Shown one piece after another: positions 1 to 5,745 of a stretch of DNA of 12,604 nucleotides. Both the position numbers and the translations under genes were made by a program. Origin of the DNA: Candidatus Dadabacteria bacterium RIFCSPHIGHO2_12_FULL_53_21 (GTDB lineage Bacteria; Desulfobacterota_D; UBA1144; Nemesobacterales; UBA2774); assembly GCA_001775255.1 (NCBI GenBank), contig MFCJ01000152.1, forward strand, positions 1 through 12,604, in the 5' to 3' direction. Position 1 is the stretch's first letter, and each line of letters begins with the position of its first letter. The notes under the pieces were generated by a model. That model made no database searches. It was not told where the DNA came from and saw nothing but the letters and a program-made list of their open reading frames with translations.

Positions 1-30
1 GACGATATTTACGTTCTGATCGAAGACTGA
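1..30 (+). CDS. possible C-terminal end of an upstream gene (partial)
   Basis: The first nine codons read DDIYVLIED and stop at TGA (28-30), in frame with the window edge. The acidic and hydrophobic composition looks like a genuine protein tail, and the next gene starts about 77 bases later on the same strand. Nine residues are too few to assign a family, and a chance open frame of this length is common, so this is only a suggestion that a plus-strand gene enters from the left. Confidence 0.35.
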   Translation, partial: DDIYVLIED

Positions 31-90
31 ACGTATTTCATATCTAATCCGCCAATCCCTTTAACAGTCAATTTAGCAAGGTATCCCCGA

Positions 91-96
91 TATAAA
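91..96 (+). promoter_or_regulatory. possible -10 box of the DUF488 gene
   Basis: TATAAA, five of six matches to the sigma-70 -10 consensus, ends 11 nt before the ATG at 108. No convincing -35 hexamer is seen at 16-18 nt spacing. If used, transcription would start about 5 nt before the start codon. Confidence 0.35.
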
Positions 97-107
97 TTCC
101 CAAGAAT

Positions 108-464
108 ATGAACATCAAGATTAAACGCATCTACGATAAGCCCGAAGCGGGCGACGGCGTCCGTATATTGGTAGAAAGGCTCTGGCCGAGAGGGTTGTCG
201 AAGAAAGAGGCTAAAGTTGATATCTGGTTAAAGGATATAGCGCCTTCGACCGGGCTTCGCAAATGGTTCCCCCACGACCCCGCGAAGTGGGAGGAATTCA
301 GGAGACGCTACTATCGCGAGCTCGACCAAAACAGGGATGCGGTAAATGAGTTATTAGGGATTACGGAGGGAAGCGACGCCGCTTTCGTCTACGGCTCGAG
401 GGAAAAGGAATACAACAGCGCCCTTGCGCTGAAACTGTACATTGAGAAGCTCGTTAAAACCTAA
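108..464 (+). CDS. DUF488 family protein (YeaO-like)
   Basis: A 118-residue protein matching the small DUF488/YeaO family along its whole length. Visible family landmarks are RILVERLWPRGLSKKEA (residues 19-35), the WLKDIAPSTGLRKWF block (40-54), HDPAKWEEFRRRYYREL (56-72) and the C-terminal strand-turn-helix AAFVYGSREKEYNSALAL (91-108). In most relatives the last block reads more like LLYAAKDxxHNxA, so this copy has diverged there (Tyr102 where the family usually has His). The biochemical role of the family is not established, and it is expected to be a soluble cytoplasmic protein. The ATG at 108 has no Shine-Dalgarno. A TATAAA hexamer at 91-96 lies 11 nt before it, compatible with a very short or absent leader. 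Its TAA overlaps the TAG of the convergent phosphoesterase gene. Confidence 0.9.
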   Translation: MNIKIKRIYDKPEAGDGVRILVERLWPRGLSKKEAKVDIWLKDIAPSTGLRKWFPHDPAKWEEFRRRYYRELDQNRDAVNELLGITEGSDAAFVYGSREKEYNSALALKLYIEKLVKT

Positions 465-1186
465 GTCGCCTGCTGCGCCGTAAGCCGTACGCCCGTCTTT
501 ACAAACTCCCCGTATTCGGAGATCTTCCTGAGGCTCACGCCGTTGTTATCGACGGTCACATAATGGCAATACCTGTCGTTCCAGCATCCCGTATTGAAAT
601 ATTCGACCCCGTCTCTACTCGTGTTGAACGCCCTGTGGGTGTGTCCGCAGAATACGAAATCGGTTTCGAGATCCTGTCCGTACCGGAGGGCGCCTTCGGT
701 CACGATGTCGGACGATCTCTTCCATGCCCTGTTCTCGAAGCAGAGCCTGTGAAAGACGTCCCTTTCGAGCAGAAGGTCTATTCTCCTGAGCATCCTGTAT
801 AGACCCCCGGCGCAGGAGGCGAGTATCGATTTGTTCCTGCTGTAGAAATCAAACTGGTGCCCATGTATGGCGAGGAATTTTCTCCCGTTTGATTCCCACT
901 CGAATTGTTTCACTGCCAGGATGTTCAGAAGAGAAGGAATTACGTCGTAAAGCCCCTCGTCGTGATTGCCCTCAACCCAGATTATCTCCCTCCGGCGCGA
1001 CATGCTCTTAACGAGGTCGAGGAACTCCCATTCATCGTCCCGGAGCCTCTCGATACTCGATTTATCGAACAGGTCCCCGAGTATTATCAGCCTCCCGAAG
1101 CTCGCGGATTTGATAAATGCTGACAACTCCCTCGCCCTGTTGTAATAAGACCCTAGATGTACATCGGAAACTATAAGTGTAGTCAT
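461..1186 (-). CDS. calcineurin-like metallophosphoesterase, UDP-2,3-diacylglucosamine pyrophosphatase (LpxH-like) family
   Basis: A soluble two-metal phosphoesterase. Numbering from an upstream ATG at 1255, the metal ligands are DVH (D31, H33), GDLFD (D61), GNHDE (N97, H98), HGH (H131) and GHTH (H205, H207), the complete set for this superfamily. GDLFD plus GNHDE and a body of about 240 residues resemble COG2908, which includes LpxH, the enzyme cleaving UDP-2,3-diacylglucosamine to lipid X in lipid A synthesis. Several COG2908 proteins have other or unknown substrates, so LpxH activity is likely but unproven.

The start is ambiguous. The open frame reaches ATG 1255 (264 aa), but family members begin just before the SDVHLG strand, which fits ATG 1186 (241 aa). 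AAGGAGG (1202-1208) abuts ATG 1201 and lies 15 nt before ATG 1186. No lipid A genes are adjacent. Confidence 0.85.
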   Translation of the reverse strand: MTTLIVSDVHLGSYYNRARELSAFIKSASFGRLIILGDLFDKSSIERLRDDEWEFLDLVKSMSRRREIIWVEGNHDEGLYDVIPSLLNILAVKQFEWESNGRKFLAIHGHQFDFYSRNKSILASCAGGLYRMLRRIDLLLERDVFHRLCFENRAWKRSSDIVTEGALRYGQDLETDFVFCGHTHRAFNTSRDGVEYFNTGCWNDRYCHYVTVDNNGVSLRKISEYGEFVKTGVRLTAQQAT

Positions 1187-1201
1187 AATATTATCCGTCA
1201 T

Positions 1202-1208
1202 CCTCCTT
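1202..1208 (-). promoter_or_regulatory. Shine-Dalgarno of the LpxH-like gene, unusual spacing
   Basis: On the minus strand AAGGAGG is followed at once by ATG (1201-1199), and then, 15 nt after the motif, by the ATG at 1186 that best fits the protein family. Neither spacing is the usual 5-9 nt. The motif makes the long start at 1255 unlikely, because a strong site would then sit idle inside the gene. Confidence 0.6.
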
Positions 1209-1316
1209 GTATAGTAGTCTCGCGCAGCACGAAATCTCTCAATTTGCAGCGTCATCCATAATACGGTTACCGCTAATCATGCTATTGTTATAGCTGACGC
1301 AGTTTAAGGGAGTTTT

Positions 1317-1379
1317 AGGTTTTGTTTAAGGTTTTGTTAAAATGTGCAAAAATTTGAGAAAATATGTGCCTTTTTTGAG
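1317..1379. repeat. two pairs of short AT-rich direct repeats
   Basis: AGGTTTTGTTTA (1317-1328) is followed directly by AGGTTTTGTTAA (1329-1340), a tandem copy with one mismatch. Immediately after, AATGTGCAAAAATTTGAG (1341-1358) is echoed imperfectly by AATATGTGCCTTTTTTGAG (1361-1379), sharing ATGTGC and TTTGAG. They lie 130-190 bp upstream of the LpxH-like start and could be protein-binding sites or simple slippage in AT-rich DNA. Confidence 0.55.
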
Positions 1380-1412
1380 TATTAGTGGCTGAATTTAATG
1401 TAGAATGTAAAG

Positions 1413-1450
1413 TTCGGAAGCACCCCGGGTAAATCGCAGGCACTTCCGAA
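1413..1450 (-). ncRNA. hairpin in the leader of the LpxH-like gene (candidate structured RNA)
   Basis: Perfect arms TTCGGAAG/CTTCCGAA (1443-1450 and 1413-1420) extend inward by TGCC (1439-1442) against GGTG (1421-1424), using two G-U wobbles that exist only in RNA copied from the minus strand. This gives a 12-bp stem with a 14-nt loop. On the minus strand the hairpin begins about 13 nt after a TATAAT box, so it would lie at the very 5' end of a transcript running into the LpxH-like gene. It lacks the U-run of a terminator. No known riboswitch or RNA family is recognised. Confidence 0.45.
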
Positions 1451-1462
1451 TGGGTTATTCAC

Positions 1463-1468
1463 ATTATA
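1463..1468 (-). promoter_or_regulatory. candidate -10 box, minus strand
   Basis: Perfect TATAAT on the minus strand. The only reasonable -35 match is TCGACA at a short 15-nt spacing, so promoter strength is uncertain. Predicted transcription would start near 1456 and give a leader of about 270 nt to the LpxH-like gene. Confidence 0.35.
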
Positions 1469-1501
1469 TGCGGGTTCGCGATGTGTCGAGCCTTTATTTA
1501 G

Positions 1502-1517
1502 CGCAGGTCCCCCTGCG
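1502..1517 (-). other. small hairpin downstream of ilvD
   Basis: CGCAGG and CCTGCG pair over a 4-nt loop that reads GGGA in the minus-strand RNA, a GNRA-type tetraloop. It lies about 60 nt after the ilvD stop. It is not followed by a U-run, so it may protect the 3' end or do nothing, rather than be a factor-independent terminator. Confidence 0.35.
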
Positions 1518-1574
1518 GTGTTAAACGAAACAGCGCGTACTGCGCCTCGAAAGAACGTCCATAAGCCCTCGGGC

Positions 1575-3281
1575 TCAATCCGTAACCGCGCCTTCCGATG
1601 CCGAGGAAACGAGCTTCGCGTATTTTGCCAGGGCTCCGCGCTCCGCCTTGGGTTTCGGCTTCCTCCATAGAGAGAGACGCCTTCTTATTTCACTCTTCGG
1701 GACTTCCAGGTTGATCTCCCTTTTCGCGGCGTCGATAGTCACGGTATCCCCGTTCTTGATTACGGCGATAGCCCCGCCGTCACAGGCTTCAGGGGTAATG
1801 TGGCCGACTACAAACCCGTGTGTCCCGCCGGAGAACCTTCCGTCCGTGATCAGGGCCACGTCCTTGCCCAATCCCTTTCCCATAACCGCGGAGGTCGGAG
1901 AGAGCATCTCCCTCATGCCGGGCCCCCCGCGCGGGCCTTCGTAGCGGATTACTATAATGTGCCCCTTTTTGACCTTTCCGCCGAGAATCGCTTTCAATGC
2001 GGCCTCTTCGGAATCGAATACAATCGCTTTCCCCGTGAAAGAAAGCCCTTCCTGTCCTGAGATCTTAGCGACTGCGCCCTCGGGTGCCAGGTTCCCTCTC
2101 AGTATGACAATATGGCTGTCCTTTTTTAGGGGATTCCCGACGGGCCTGACGATCTCCTGGCCTTTCGGGTAAGTCCCCGCGTCTTTCAGATTCTCCTTCA
2201 CGGTTTTGCCCGTTACGGTAAGGCAGTCGCCATGGATGAGCCCTTCGTCGAGAAGGATTTTCATGAGCGGAGTCAGGCCGCCTATCCTGCAGAAGTCGGC
2301 CATCATGAACCTGCCGCTCGGCTTGAGGTCGGCAAGCACGGGGACCCTCTTCCCTATGCGTGTAAAGTCGTCGAGGGAGAGTTTGACGCCGGATGCGTTA
2401 GCCATTGCCAGCAGGTGCAGCACTGCGTTCGTAGAGCCGCCGAGCGTGATGACTACGGTAATCGCGTTCTCAAACGCCTTACGGGTCATGATGTCGCTCG
2501 GGCGTATATTATTCTTGATCATGTTAAGAACAGCGGCTCCGGCGTTCAGGCAGTCGTTCTTCTTTTCTTGAGAGACCGCGGCCTGAGCGGAGCTGTTCGG
2601 GAGGCTCATCCCGAGGGCCTCGATCGCCGACGCCATGGTATTTGCCGTGTACATGCCGCCGCAGGAGCCGGGGCCCGGTATCGCATGGGTTTCGATACTC
2701 CTCAACTGGCTGTCCGAGATATCCTTATTCGCGTGAGCCCCCACGGCCTCGAAAACCGATACGATATCTACCGGCTTACCGTGATAGAACCCGGGCATGA
2801 TAGTCCCTCCGTAGACGAAGACAGAAGGCCTGTTGAGTCTGGCCATGGCAATCACGCACCCGGGCATGTTCTTATCGCATCCCCCGATCGCGACCAAGCC
2901 ATCGAACCCCTCCGCCCCGGCGACCGTCTCGATAGAATCCGCTATTACCTCCCTTGATACGAGCGAGTACCGCATCCCGGGTGTGCCCATGGATATGCCG
3001 TCCGATACCGTTATCGTGTTAAATATGATTGCTTTACCGCCCGCTTTATCCGCCCCGTGCGCGGCGTCGAGCGCGAGCTTGTCTATATGCATGTTGCACG
3101 GCGTCACCATGCTCCAGGTAGATGCAATCCCGATCACCGGTTTGAAAAAATCCCTGTCCTTGAAACCGACCGCCCTCAGCATGGAGCGGTTTGGCGCCCT
3201 GTCGGCCCCCTCAACGACTATAGAAGAAAACTTACGCAATTTATCCGGCTTACCGTCTGTATCCGATTTCTTTTTCAACAC
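1575..3281 (-). CDS. ilvD: dihydroxy-acid dehydratase
   Basis: Full-length 568-residue IlvD of the IlvD/Edd family, the iron-sulfur dehydratase converting 2,3-dihydroxy-isovalerate and 2,3-dihydroxy-3-methylvalerate to the 2-keto acids of valine and isoleucine synthesis. The three cluster cysteines are visible: C62 (TPCNMH), C135 (GGCDKNMPG, with the conserved Lys136) and C207 (GPGSCGGMYTANTM). The second family signature ALITDGRFSGG spans 476-486, with the catalytic Ser484. Length and motifs favour IlvD over the longer Edd.

The annotated start is GTG at 3281, 3 nt after GGGAGG. The next codon, TTG at 3278, has the better 6-nt spacing and may be the true start. A near-perfect promoter lies just upstream (3317-3345), giving a leader of about 29 nt, too short for attenuation or a T-box. 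No other ilv or leu gene is nearby. The antisense frames across this gene are shadows. Confidence 0.97.
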   Translation of the reverse strand: MLKKKSDTDGKPDKLRKFSSIVVEGADRAPNRSMLRAVGFKDRDFFKPVIGIASTWSMVTPCNMHIDKLALDAAHGADKAGGKAIIFNTITVSDGISMGTPGMRYSLVSREVIADSIETVAGAEGFDGLVAIGGCDKNMPGCVIAMARLNRPSVFVYGGTIMPGFYHGKPVDIVSVFEAVGAHANKDISDSQLRSIETHAIPGPGSCGGMYTANTMASAIEALGMSLPNSSAQAAVSQEKKNDCLNAGAAVLNMIKNNIRPSDIMTRKAFENAITVVITLGGSTNAVLHLLAMANASGVKLSLDDFTRIGKRVPVLADLKPSGRFMMADFCRIGGLTPLMKILLDEGLIHGDCLTVTGKTVKENLKDAGTYPKGQEIVRPVGNPLKKDSHIVILRGNLAPEGAVAKISGQEGLSFTGKAIVFDSEEAALKAILGGKVKKGHIIVIRYEGPRGGPGMREMLSPTSAVMGKGLGKDVALITDGRFSGGTHGFVVGHITPEACDGGAIAVIKNGDTVTIDAAKREINLEVPKSEIRRRLSLWRKPKPKAERGALAKYAKLVSSASEGAVTD

Positions 3282-3316
3282 GAGCCTCCCGTCTAAGCTA
3301 TCATGAAGATTAGATT

Positions 3317-3345
3317 ATTATCATACCAATATTTTTTTATGTCAA
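3317..3345 (-). promoter_or_regulatory. ilvD promoter (sigma-70 type)
   Basis: On the minus strand TTGACA (3340-3345, perfect) is followed after exactly 17 nt by GATAAT (3317-3322, five of six). Predicted transcription start is near 3310, about 29 nt before the ilvD start. This is the best promoter match in the window. Confidence 0.8.
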
Positions 3346-3374
3346 TTAATCGGCAGTGCGCTCAAAAAAACCCA

Positions 3375-3404
3375 TTGAAAGCGCCCCTCCGCACAGGCTA
3401 TCTT
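3375..3404 (+). promoter_or_regulatory. candidate promoter of the small membrane protein gene
   Basis: TTGAAA (3375-3380) and TATCTT (3399-3404) are separated by 18 nt. They match the -35 and -10 consensus at five and four positions. Transcription would start near 3411 and give a leader of about 75 nt. It is back-to-back with the ilvD promoter. Confidence 0.45.
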
Positions 3405-3475
3405 TAATTTAAAGGGATTAGATGAGGGCAGACTGTCCGCGGCCATAGAGCGGATATGGGCCCGAATTCAATTGC

Positions 3476-3480
3476 GGAGG
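3476..3480 (+). promoter_or_regulatory. Shine-Dalgarno setting the start of the small membrane protein
   Basis: GGAGG lies 6 nt before GTG 3487. It overlaps the first codons of the longer frame beginning with TTG at 3472, so the GTG start is preferred. Confidence 0.75.
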
Positions 3481-3486
3481 TGTACT

Positions 3487-3942
3487 GTGAATACGCTTAT
3501 ATTTACTGCACTGGCGGGTGTCATCGGCACCGCAGGAATGAGTATCGCGCTATGGGGCGTATCGCACGCGGGAATAGCGAACGCCGCGATGATAAGGGCG
3601 ATCGGCAGCCTCTTCACCCACTCCTATGAAGACTCTTTCGGGCTGGGCTTGACTGTTCATTTCATCGTCGGAATAATTCTTGCCTTTGTTTACGTCGCGC
3701 TGATAAGCCTGCTTGAGCCCGTATCCCTCGCGGGCGCAATAGCGTACGGCGGAATGATCGGGTTTGCTCACGGGGTCGCATTCGGATTTACACTCGTGGT
3801 CGCCGTAGCCGAGCACCACCCGCTCGAACGGTTCAGGAAGGCAGGCCTCGAGGTGGCAACCGCGCATTTGATTGGACACGTTATATACGGAGTCCTCGTG
3901 GGGCTGGTCGTCGGATTGACAGGCGTCAGGTTCTTCGGCTAG
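3487..3942 (+). CDS. small histidine-rich integral membrane protein, function unknown
   Basis: A 151-residue protein with four predicted membrane segments at about residues 3-25, 54-76, 80-107 and 124-147, and a short charged loop at 109-122 (EHHPLERFRKAGLE). No signal peptide cleavage site or catalytic motif is recognised, and I cannot place it in a characterised family. It broadly resembles the small DUF-type membrane proteins common in environmental bacteria.

Eight histidines stand out (H27, 45, 58, 95, 110, 111, 127, 131), several inside helices as in TVHFIVG, GFAHG and AHLIGH, which could suggest metal or heme contact. The start is GTG 3487 because a good GGAGG precedes it by 6 nt. It appears monocistronic, divergent from ilvD and convergent with the aminotransferase gene. 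Confidence 0.8.
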   Translation: MNTLIFTALAGVIGTAGMSIALWGVSHAGIANAAMIRAIGSLFTHSYEDSFGLGLTVHFIVGIILAFVYVALISLLEPVSLAGAIAYGGMIGFAHGVAFGFTLVVAVAEHHPLERFRKAGLEVATAHLIGHVIYGVLVGLVVGLTGVRFFG

Positions 3943-4082
3943 ACGTATAAATGGGGACCGAAACTCCGACGCTTAACTTGAATACCCGCCCCTTTGAGTC
4001 TCGAAGTCAAAAACCGGATTGCTGAATTACTCCGGCCTGCAATTGAGAGACCGTGTAAAGAGATTCAACACCCTTGTTAAAA

Positions 4083-5246
4083 TCAGACTGAGACCCTGTC
4101 GATCTCTTCGAACACCTTAATGATCTCTTCTTCGGTATTGTAGAAGTGAGGCGCCATCCTCAGGGCTCCGCCCCTGTTGTTGACCACGATATTCGCTTCC
4201 CTCAATTTTTTTTTCAGATCGACGGGATCGAAATCCCCCGAGAAAGAGACTATACCTCCCCTTTCATTCCGGTCGCGGAGCGTCCTGAGCCGGAACCCCC
4301 TCTTCCCGGCCTCATCCATAATTAAATCGCCGAGGTCCTGAACCCTCGCCCCGACATTCTCGATGCCAATTTCGAATAAGAGATCGAGCGCCGCGCCCAA
4401 CGCCCTGATCCCCATCACGTTGAACGAGCCCTCCTCGAACCTGAGGGCGTTTTCCTTGAGGGTGAAATCTATATTCTCGAAATCGTAATCGTTCTTCACC
4501 GATTTCCACCCGATCAGATTCGGCCTCAATCCCGAAGCCCGCCCCATACTACAATAGAATATGCCAGTCCCCTCGGGCGCAAGGAGCCACTTGTGGCCGT
4601 CAGCGGCGAGGAAATCCACTCCGAATTCCCTGACGTCCATGGGGATAACCCCCAGACTCTGAATAGCGTCTACAAAAAAGAGTACGCCTTTTCGTCTACA
4701 TAAGGCGCCTAATTCTTTAAGGTTAATCATGAAGCCGTTTAATGACTGTACGGAGCTCATCGAGACCAGCCTGGTCCGCCTGTCCATCAGGTTCTCGATA
4801 TCATCCAGGCGGATGCGGTCGTCCCTGAGCGGAATGAACCTTACTTCTACCCCTTTTCTTTTCAAATCGAGCCATGGGTAGATGTTGGACGGGAATTCTT
4901 TCTCGAAGACAAGCACATTATCCCCTTCTTTCCAATCGAGCCCGCCCGTAACTATGGAGATGCCGTGGGATGTGTTTTTAATAAATGCGATTTCATCCTT
5001 TTCGGCGCCAACGAGCCGCGCGGATAGTGCCCTGACACCCTCTACCCTTTCCATCCAGCTTTCATAGCTGATAACGGCTTTTTCGGCGGCTTCTCCCAGA
5101 AACTTATCGACCTCCCTTATAACCCTGACCGGTATCGGGGCTACACCGGCGTGGTCGAGATAAATGCCTGTCTTTACTATGGGGAACTCCTGCCTGTAAC
5201 CCTCGACCGAGGCCCTGTCGATCCCTGGCAATTTATTGTTTTTCAT
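4083..5246 (-). CDS. class V aminotransferase-fold PLP-dependent enzyme
   Basis: A 387-residue fold-type I PLP enzyme of the class V group (cysteine desulfurase/isopenicillin N epimerase/kynureninase relatives). Seen: the N-terminal YLDHAGVAPIP (29-39), the phosphate-binding NTSHGIS (91-97), Asp193 (FFVDAIQSLG) for the PLP ring nitrogen, the Schiff-base Lys219 in ADGHKWLLAPEGTG, and the C-terminal RGGALRMAPHFYNT (358-371), whose Arg363 should bind a substrate carboxylate.

The C-terminal region where SufS/IscS desulfurases carry their catalytic cysteine has none, so an iron-sulfur desulfurase role is unlikely. The LRMAPHFYNT ending resembles the epimerase/aminotransferase branch, whose substrates are mostly unknown. 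There are no neighbouring suf, isc or secondary-metabolism genes to help. The ATG at 5246 has no Shine-Dalgarno, only a pyrimidine-rich stretch before it. Confidence 0.9.
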   Translation of the reverse strand: MKNNKLPGIDRASVEGYRQEFPIVKTGIYLDHAGVAPIPVRVIREVDKFLGEAAEKAVISYESWMERVEGVRALSARLVGAEKDEIAFIKNTSHGISIVTGGLDWKEGDNVLVFEKEFPSNIYPWLDLKRKGVEVRFIPLRDDRIRLDDIENLMDRRTRLVSMSSVQSLNGFMINLKELGALCRRKGVLFFVDAIQSLGVIPMDVREFGVDFLAADGHKWLLAPEGTGIFYCSMGRASGLRPNLIGWKSVKNDYDFENIDFTLKENALRFEEGSFNVMGIRALGAALDLLFEIGIENVGARVQDLGDLIMDEAGKRGFRLRTLRDRNERGGIVSFSGDFDPVDLKKKLREANIVVNNRGGALRMAPHFYNTEEEIIKVFEEIDRVSV

Positions 5247-5255
5247 AGAAGGATA

Positions 5256-5284
5256 AAACTAACGCAAATGAAGCCCGCTATCAA
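5256..5284 (-). promoter_or_regulatory. weak candidate promoter of the class V aminotransferase gene
   Basis: On the minus strand TTGATA (5279-5284, five of six) and TAGTTT (5256-5261, only three of six) are 17 nt apart. The -10 element ends 9 nt before the ATG at 5246, so transcription would begin within a few bases of the start codon. Confidence 0.3.
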
Positions 5285-5307
5285 TTGCAAAATACAAAAA
5301 ATACTAT

Positions 5308-5336
5308 TTGACAAAATATAAAAAACGTGCAATAGT
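5308..5336 (+). promoter_or_regulatory. promoter of the cold-shock gene (extended -10)
   Basis: TTGACA (5308-5313, perfect), a 17-nt spacer, then AATAGT (5331-5336) preceded by TG one base upstream, which makes an extended -10 element. Predicted start is near 5343, giving a leader of about 33 nt. Confidence 0.7.
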
Positions 5337-5375
5337 AAGCTCTTTGAAGTAGATTCTTAGGAGGAATCGAGCTTT

Positions 5376-5585
5376 ATGCAGGGTAAAGTAAAGTGGTTTA
5401 ACAGTTCCAAAGGTTACGGGTTCATCCAGTCGGATGAAATAGGCAAGGACGTATTCGTTCACTACAGCGTTATCGAAGGGGACGGATATAAAAGCCTTAC
5501 CGAGGGTGAGACCGTAGAATTTGATATTACGGAAGGGCCGAAGGGACCCCAGGCGACGAAAGTAGTCAAGGTAAGCCCGGCCTGA
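5376..5585 (+). CDS. CspA-family cold-shock protein
   Basis: A 69-residue single cold-shock domain, the standard length for CspA. It shows the opening strand QGKVKWFNSSKGYGFI with the RNP1-type motif KGYGFI (12-17), RNP2 DVFVHYSVI (25-33), and the closing strands EGETVEFDITEGPKGPQATKV (43-63). It should be a cytoplasmic single-stranded nucleic-acid-binding RNA chaperone.

A strong AGGAGG (5359-5364) lies 11 nt before the ATG. The leader from the predicted promoter is only about 33 nt, far shorter than the roughly 160-nt cold-responsive leader of E. coli cspA, so regulation by leader refolding is not supported and constitutive expression is plausible. A hairpin at 5665-5689 may end the transcript. 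Confidence 0.97.
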   Translation: MQGKVKWFNSSKGYGFIQSDEIGKDVFVHYSVIEGDGYKSLTEGETVEFDITEGPKGPQATKVVKVSPA

Positions 5586-5664
5586 TAGACGTATCGACTT
5601 TCGAATAGCAAGCGCGTTCTCTTTACAAGAAGATTCCATCAAAATTGCTAATAGGGGCTTCTTT

Positions 5665-5689
5665 GTCCGTTTTTCGACGTAAAACGGAC
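5665..5689 (+). terminator. hairpin after the cold-shock gene, probable terminator
   Basis: GTCCGTTTT (5665-5673) pairs perfectly with AAAACGGAC (5681-5689) over a 7-nt loop, 80 nt after the csp stop. It is followed by CGCTTTTG, a short T-run offset by a few bases, so termination may be moderate. It lies just before the next gene's promoter, as expected for an isolating terminator. Confidence 0.5.
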
Positions 5690-5707
5690 CGCTTTTGCCT
5701 CTCTCAC

Positions 5708-5737
5708 TTGACAGAGCAATTGAATGCCCGCAATATT
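5708..5737 (+). promoter_or_regulatory. candidate promoter of the DUF4159 gene
   Basis: TTGACA (5708-5713, perfect) and AATATT (5732-5737, four of six) are 18 nt apart. The -10 element ends 8 nt before GTG 5746, so transcription would begin at or within two bases of that codon. It lies inside the longer open frame from TTG 5695, which argues against that longer start. Confidence 0.45.
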
Positions 5738-5745
5738 TTAATAGT

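Larger units (their letters stand above)
1256..1574. other. 319-bp gene-free stretch between ilvD and the LpxH-like gene
   Basis: No plausible coding frame is seen on either strand. Read on the minus strand from ilvD, it holds a small GNRA-loop hairpin (1502-1517), a perfect TATAAT (1463-1468), a 12-bp hairpin (1413-1450) and AT-rich direct repeats (1317-1379). It probably serves as the ilvD 3' region followed by the promoter and leader of the LpxH-like gene. Confidence 0.7.

Noticed and set aside
1413..1450. Hairpin considered as the ilvD terminator
   Set aside because: The stem is followed by ACTTTACATTC rather than a T-run, and it lies downstream of a TATAAT box. A leader structure fits better.
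2232..2957. Long plus-strand open frame (241 codons) inside ilvD
   Set aside because: It lies fully antisense to a complete IlvD with all active-site motifs, has no recognisable domain, and has arginine/histidine/proline-rich composition typical of the shadow of a GC-biased gene.
4083..5246. Cysteine desulfurase (SufS/IscS) assignment
   Set aside because: No cysteine is present in the C-terminal catalytic region and no iron-sulfur assembly genes are adjacent. Kept as class V aminotransferase-fold enzyme.
5695..5745. Upstream TTG start of the DUF4159 protein
   Set aside because: It would place 17 unrelated residues before the twin-arginine motif, and the interval contains a good TTGACA -35 element with a -10 element leading to GTG 5746.
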